DNA of 64,000 bases from Desulfarculaceae bacterium (GTDB taxonomy: Bacteria; Desulfobacterota; Desulfarculia; Desulfarculales; Desulfarculaceae). The stretch covers positions 62,001-126,000 of the forward strand of contig JAIPDO010000001.1 of the NCBI GenBank assembly GCA_021737645.1, in the 5' to 3' direction. The notes under the pieces are model-generated. The model had not been told where the DNA came from. It did no database searches and was given only the letters and a program-made list of their open reading frames with translations. Each line of letters opens with the position of its first letter. The stretch's first letter is position 1. This document shows, piece by piece, positions 60,299-64,000 of this stretch. Both the position numbers and the translations under genes were made by a program.

Positions 60299-60942
60299 CA
60301 GCAAGCCCCCAATCCCCGGCGCAGGGTGTCCACCAACCCCGCGGCCAAACTGGCCGCCTGTTGAGGGCCGGCGTCTTTTAGCCCCAAACCGGCGTCCATG
60401 TGCTCCATCACCGAAGCGATCAAAAATCGCTCCAGGGTGGCGTCCACAACCAGTGCGGCCATCTCCAGGTCCAGGTCCGGCCTGAGCTGGCCGTCGGCCA
60501 CCCCGTCGGTGAGTAGGTCCATGATGTAGTCGTGGCTGAACAGGCGGATGGAGGCCAGCAGACGCCCCCGGAAAGGCACGTCGCCCTCGAACATCACTCG
60601 CAAATAGAACTGGAACAGGCGCGGATTGGCCGCGATCATCTCCTGGCCCGCCAACAGGCTGGTCTCCAGGCGGGTGAACACATCCTGGCCACGGGTGTCT
60701 TCGCGCACCCGCCTGAGGTGGCGCTTGACCCGATCCACCGCGAAGTCGAACACCTGGGAAAACAGGCCGGGCTTGTCGCGGAAATATTTGAAGATGCTGC
60801 CCTTGGCGATACCCAGGCGGCTTACCAGACGGTTGAGTGAGGCCCGAGCGTAGCCTTTGGCCGCGAATTCGCTCAGGGCCTCGTCCAGTATGCGCTCCTG
60901 TTTATCGGAGGGCAGGTTATTGAAGGTGCTGGAGGGCGGCAT
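60298..60942 (-). CDS. TetR-family transcriptional regulator
   Basis: 214 aa. N-terminal helix-turn-helix at about 14-60 (KQERILDEALSEFAAKGYAR, then LVSRLGIAKGSIFKYFRDK). The C-terminal helical domain would bind a hydrophobic ligand (FSHDYIMDLLTDGVADGQLR). It is translationally linked to mqnB and follows nusB by 3 bases, so it may sense a quinone precursor or fatty acyl ligand and control the local operon; inference. Confidence 0.88.
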   Translation of the reverse strand: MPPSSTFNNLPSDKQERILDEALSEFAAKGYARASLNRLVSRLGIAKGSIFKYFRDKPGLFSQVFDFAVDRVKRHLRRVREDTRGQDVFTRLETSLLAGQEMIAANPRLFQFYLRVMFEGDVPFRGRLLASIRLFSHDYIMDLLTDGVADGQLRPDLDLEMAALVVDATLERFLIASVMEHMDAGLGLKDAGPQQAASLAAGLVDTLRRGLGAC

Positions 60943-60945
60943 CGC

Positions 60946-61353
60946 CTAGCCCGGGCTGGCAAGCAGGGAATCCAGCACTGCGTTGATGAATCCAGGTGAG
61001 TCCTCGGCCCCATAACGCTTAGCCAATTCCACCGCTTCGTTGATGGCCACCTTGGGCGGCACCGAGCCGTCGCTGAAGCGCATCTCAAAACAGGCCAGGC
61101 GCAGGATGTTGCGGTCCACCCGTGACATGCGCTCCACCCGCCAACGGCGGCTGACCTCGGCCAGGGCTTGATCTATCTCCCCGGCGTGGCCGGCTATGCC
61201 GTTGACCAGTTCTTGGGCATATACCCACAACCGCTTGGGTGCGGCAAAGTTGTCCGCGAAGCTGGCCAGGGCCTCCTGTGCGGTGGCGTCGCCGTGCTCC
61301 ATTTGATAGAGCACCTTGAGGGCCAGCTCTCGGCTTTTACGGCGTTCGCCCAC
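60946..61353 (-). CDS. nusB: Transcription antitermination protein NusB
   Basis: 135 aa, all-helical. Signature RRKSRELALKVLYQMEHGD near the start, then LVNGIAGHAGEIDQALAEV, RVDRNILRLACFEMRF, VAINEAVELAKRYGAEDSPGFINAVLD. NusB with S10 (NusE) binds boxA of rRNA leaders. Starts 11 bases after ribH, the usual rib-nusB linkage. Confidence 0.95.
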   Translation of the reverse strand: MGERRKSRELALKVLYQMEHGDATAQEALASFADNFAAPKRLWVYAQELVNGIAGHAGEIDQALAEVSRRWRVERMSRVDRNILRLACFEMRFSDGSVPPKVAINEAVELAKRYGAEDSPGFINAVLDSLLASPG

Positions 61354-61364
61354 TTTCGCGAAGC

Positions 61365-61829
61365 CTAAAGGTTCTTGAACAGGTCGACCATTTCCATGGC
61401 GGCCATAGCGGCGTCAGCACCTTTGTTCCCGGCCTTGGTGCCGGCCCTCTCGATGGCCTGCTCGATGCTGTCGGTGGTGAGCACCCCGAAAATCACCGGC
61501 ACACCGGTATCCAGGCCTGCCTGAGCCACACCCTTGGAAACCTCGGCGGCCACGTAGTCGAAGTGGCTGGTGGCGCCCCGGATCACTGCGCCCAGGGTGA
61601 TGACCGCATCGTACTTGCCGCCGGCGGCCAGTTTGCGGGCCACCAGGGGGATTTCAAAGGCGCCGGGCACCCACACCACTGTGAGGTTCTGGTCCGCCGC
61701 GCCGTGGCGCTTGAGCGTATCCAGGGCTCCCTCCACCAGCTTGGAGGTGATGAAGTCGTTGAAGCGGCCGGCCACCAGGGCCACCCGCATCCCTTTGGCG
61801 TTTAGAGTTCCCTCGATTACCTTGGCCAT
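61365..61829 (-). CDS. ribH: 6,7-dimethyl-8-ribityllumazine synthase
   Basis: 154 aa from the ATG at 61829 (GGGGGTGAC upstream), the family's length. Catalytic H89 in [12 protein letters not shown]. Other marks are [29 protein letters not shown] (split here) and [27 protein letters not shown]. It condenses the pyrimidinedione with dihydroxybutanone phosphate, made by RibB. Begins 1 base after ribBA. Confidence 0.96.
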   Translation of the reverse strand: MAKVIEGTLNAKGMRVALVAGRFNDFITSKLVEGALDTLKRHGAADQNLTVVWVPGAFEIPLVARKLAAGGKYDAVITLGAVIRGATSHFDYVAAEVSKGVAQAGLDTGVPVIFGVLTTDSIEQAIERAGTKAGNKGADAAMAAMEMVDLFKNL

Positions 61830-61830
61830 G

Positions 61831-63054
61831 TCACCCCCTATCGACCGCTTCGGCGGCCTGGCTAAGCAGATGCCCCATTTTGGTGCACTTGGTGCGCAAG
61901 TAGGCTTCGTTGTCGGCACAGGGGGCTATCTCCAGAGGAACCCGCTCCACCACCGAAAGTCCGTAGCCATCCAGGCCCACCATTTTCTTGGGGTTGTTGG
62001 TCATGAGGCGCATCTGGCGGACCCCAAGGTCGGCCAGTATTTGAGCGCCGATACCGTAGTCGCGCAGGTCCGCCGGGAAGCCCAAACGTTCGTTGGCCTC
62101 CACGGTGTCGGCTCCCTGGTCTTGCAGCTCGTAGGCCTTGAGCTTGTTGACCAGGCCGATGCCCCGGCCTTCCTGGCTCATGTATAGCAGCACGCCCGAG
62201 CCCTCGGCGTCGATTTTCTTGAGGGCCTCGGCCAACTGGTCGCCGCAGTCGCAGCGGCGCGAATGGAAAACGTCGCCGGTGAGGCACTGGGAGTGCACCC
62301 GCACCAACACCGGATTCTCAGAATCGATCTCGCCCTTGACCAGGGCCACGTGCTCCAGGTCGTCCACATCGTTGGTGTAGCCCATGGCGGTGAACTCGCC
62401 GTATTCGGTGGGCAAGTGCACCTGGGCCTGACGGTGAACAAAGGACTCGTTGCGCATGCGGTAGGAGACCAGATCGGCCACGGTGACGATCTTGAGCCCG
62501 TGCTCGTCCGCGAACTTCTCCAGGTCGGGCATGCGGGCCATGGTGCCATCGTCCTTCATGATCTCGCAGATCACTCCGGACGGGGTGAGGCCGGCCAGGC
62601 GGGCCAGGTCCACCGAACCCTCGGTCTGGCCGGTGCGCACCAACACGCCGCCCCGGCGGGCCCTGAGGGGGAAGACGTGACCGGGGCTCACCAGATCGCC
62701 GGGGCCGGACTCGGGGTCCACCGCCGTGCGTATGGTGTGGGAGCGGTCGTGGGCGCTGATCCCGGTGGTTACGCCCTTGGTGGCCTCGATGGACACGGTG
62801 AAGGCGGTCTCAAAGGGAGACTTGTTGTCGCGGACCATGGGGGTCAGGCCCAGGCGATCCACGTGGTCCGGTATGAGGCTGAGGCAGATGAGGCCTCGGC
62901 CGTGGGTTGCCATGAAGTTGATGGCCTCGGGGGTCACCATTTCGGCGGCCATGGTGAGGTCGCCTTCGTTCTCACGGTCCTCGTCATCCACCAGGATGAC
63001 CATCTTACCGTTGCGAATATCTTCAATGGCCTCGGCTATGCTGGCCACAGGCAT
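61831..63054 (-). CDS. ribBA: Bifunctional DHBP synthase / GTP cyclohydrolase II
   Basis: 407 aa, ATG after GGAGAGAAG. The N-terminal RibB half has [21 protein letters not shown] and [12 protein letters not shown]. The C-terminal RibA half has [24 protein letters not shown] with the zinc cysteines, [21 protein letters not shown] and [22 protein letters not shown]. It produces both riboflavin precursors from ribulose-5-phosphate and GTP. The ribH start is 1 base away. Confidence 0.96.
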   Translation of the reverse strand: MPVASIAEAIEDIRNGKMVILVDDEDRENEGDLTMAAEMVTPEAINFMATHGRGLICLSLIPDHVDRLGLTPMVRDNKSPFETAFTVSIEATKGVTTGISAHDRSHTIRTAVDPESGPGDLVSPGHVFPLRARRGGVLVRTGQTEGSVDLARLAGLTPSGVICEIMKDDGTMARMPDLEKFADEHGLKIVTVADLVSYRMRNESFVHRQAQVHLPTEYGEFTAMGYTNDVDDLEHVALVKGEIDSENPVLVRVHSQCLTGDVFHSRRCDCGDQLAEALKKIDAEGSGVLLYMSQEGRGIGLVNKLKAYELQDQGADTVEANERLGFPADLRDYGIGAQILADLGVRQMRLMTNNPKKMVGLDGYGLSVVERVPLEIAPCADNEAYLRTKCTKMGHLLSQAAEAVDRG

Positions 63055-63121
63055 GATGTCTTCTCTCCGGCCGCCGCCTAGTCTAATCGGGCCAGGCTCC
63101 GGCGGCAGCGCAGGCTAGGCC

Positions 63122-63604
63122 CTATAGGTTTAGTTCGAACTTCTGTTCGGTTATTTGGTTGCCCCATTGGTCCACCTGGTGTTCCTGGGCCAAGGTGAAC
63201 CCGGCAGCTTCGTACAGGCGCCGCGCCGCGTCCAGCCCGCTGAAGGTCCACAAAAAGACCCTGCGGTGCCCTGCTTGGCGGGCAAAATCCAGGCATCGGC
63301 TAAGTAGCTTACGCCCCAATCCCTGGCCGTGCCAAGCCGGTTCCACAATGAGCCAGCGGAGCCGGGCGCCCTCTTCGAAGGTGCTGTCCAGGGCCACGCA
63401 GCCACCCAGGCCGTCCTCGCCCCGTGCGGCCAGGAACAAATCGCGGGCCGGATCGGCCCGCTCGAGAAACTCGGCCAACTCGCGGCCCACCTGGGCTTCG
63501 AAGGAAAGGTCGAGGCCCCAGTGCCGGGCGTAGTAGGTGGCGTGCAGCCGGGTGACCTCGCCGATCACCCCAGGGTAATAGCCTACTAGTTCCGCCCCCT
63601 GCAT
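63122..63604 (-). CDS. GNAT-family N-acetyltransferase
   Basis: 160 aa. The acetyl-CoA pyrophosphate loop is in LIVEPAWHGQGLGRKLLSRCLDFARQAG (Q/RxxGxG/A as HGQGLG), then the closing RRLYEAAGFTLAQEHQ. The N-terminal HATYYARHWGLDLSFEAQVGRELAEFL resembles GNAT proteins often fused to MarR domains. It sits between ribE and ribBA on the same strand. The substrate is unknown; relation to flavins is not shown. Confidence 0.88.
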   Translation of the reverse strand: MQGAELVGYYPGVIGEVTRLHATYYARHWGLDLSFEAQVGRELAEFLERADPARDLFLAARGEDGLGGCVALDSTFEEGARLRWLIVEPAWHGQGLGRKLLSRCLDFARQAGHRRVFLWTFSGLDAARRLYEAAGFTLAQEHQVDQWGNQITEQKFELNL

Positions 63605-63634
63605 CTCGCGCTTCTCCGGTGCCCGAGCTTCCAG

Positions 63635-64000
63635 TTACCAGCCCATGCGCTTCATGTCGGCCGCGCTCAACCCCTTGGAGGGTCCTGGGCCGTCCTCATC
63701 GCGAATAAGCAGCCTTGCCACATACTTGCCGATGAGGTCGGTCTCAATATTAACAGAATCGCCTTGCTTGGCAAGATTAAGGGTGGTCGCGTCCATGGTG
63801 TGGGGAATGATGTTGAGGCTGAAGCTCTCGGCCCCCACCCAGTTCACGGTCAGGCTGATGCCGCTCAAAGCCACCGAGCCCTTTTCCACCACGTAGCGCA
63901 GGTGTTCGGCCGGCAGGCCCACCTCGATGCGGGTGGAGCCGCCCACCTGTTCCAGCTTTTGCAACACGCCCACGCAGTCTATGTGCCCGGTTACCAGGTG
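63635..64000 (-). CDS. ribE: Riboflavin synthase alpha subunit (5' end beyond window)
   Basis: C-terminal 121 residues only; the gene continues past the right edge. Visible are HLVTGHIDCVG at the edge (the conserved second-barrel opening), then YVVEKGSVALSGISLTVN and FSLNIIPHTMDATTLNLAKQGDSVNIETDLIGKYV (split here), as in RibE/RibC. It dismutates two lumazines to riboflavin. Leads the visible part of the rib run. Confidence 0.92.
   Translation of the reverse strand, partial: HLVTGHIDCVGVLQKLEQVGGSTRIEVGLPAEHLRYVVEKGSVALSGISLTVNWVGAESFSLNIIPHTMDATTLNLAKQGDSVNIETDLIGKYVARLLIRDEDGPGPSKGLSAADMKRMGW

Noticed and set aside
61365-64000. FMN riboswitch for the riboflavin genes
   Set aside because: No such element is visible between the rib genes in this window; if present it would precede the operon, to the right of the edge.

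Overview
The window is GC-rich, densely packed bacterial chromosome. I see no rRNA, tRNA, CRISPR array, phage or insertion sequence. The gene set suggests an anaerobic Desulfobacterota (deltaproteobacterial) organism, perhaps Desulfarculales-like. The clues are a four-subunit 2-oxoacid:ferredoxin oxidoreductase, a HdrD-like Fe-S protein, DsrE-family sulfur-relay genes, many acyl-CoA and CoA-transferase genes, and futalosine-pathway menaquinone genes. The taxonomic placement is inference.

Layout. 1-937 is the start of a radical SAM gene, followed by a lone TIR/pentapeptide-repeat gene (1096-2067) that looks richer in A+T than its neighbours. 2372-4478 holds two secreted paralogues and a HdrD-like Fe-S protein whose promoter is followed by a strong leader hairpin. 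4634-10948 is a signalling and glycogen block: glgA, a triple-GAF histidine kinase and an unknown gene on the minus strand, then a divergent PAS kinase with a receiver-only regulator. 10949-11338 is a non-coding stretch with three nested inverted repeats. 11605-17136 is mfd with two overlapping periplasmic prolyl-isomerase genes. 17464-18537 is a divergent RtcA-like protein.

18618-21417 has a crotonase facing a two-subunit CoA-transferase. 23565-26638 is korDABC plus an ACT-domain gene, ended by a perfect terminator. 26762-29782 has a protein with the zinc-ligand spacing of phospholipase C, a lipoprotein and a DsrE/DsrF/mini-TusB cassette. 30132-37615 is ppx, guaB, guaA and dnaE. 38937-46984 is a fatty-acyl-CoA or branched-acid degradation cluster: two acyl-CoA dehydrogenases, a crotonase, two thiolases, MeaB, an XRE-cupin regulator and a WYL-type regulator.

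47186-55064 is a plus-strand run (UPF0280, phosphoesterase, HIT, LapA, LapB, MutS, amidase) behind a near-consensus promoter. 55126-58674 is corC-lnt-prfB, with the classical +1 programmed frameshift in prfB. 58764-64000 is a riboflavin, nusB and menaquinone (mqnB, mqnD) run that also contains a TetR regulator and a GNAT gene; ribE is cut by the window edge.

The genes mostly describe core metabolism: CoA-ester oxidation feeding ferredoxin and menaquinone, with flavin and quinone supply clustered together. The less ordinary items are the TIR gene, the RtcA-like protein without its catalytic signature, the PLC-like protein, the shortened TusB-like peptide and the structured intergenic regions. 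I could not identify a wholly new multi-gene system with confidence.
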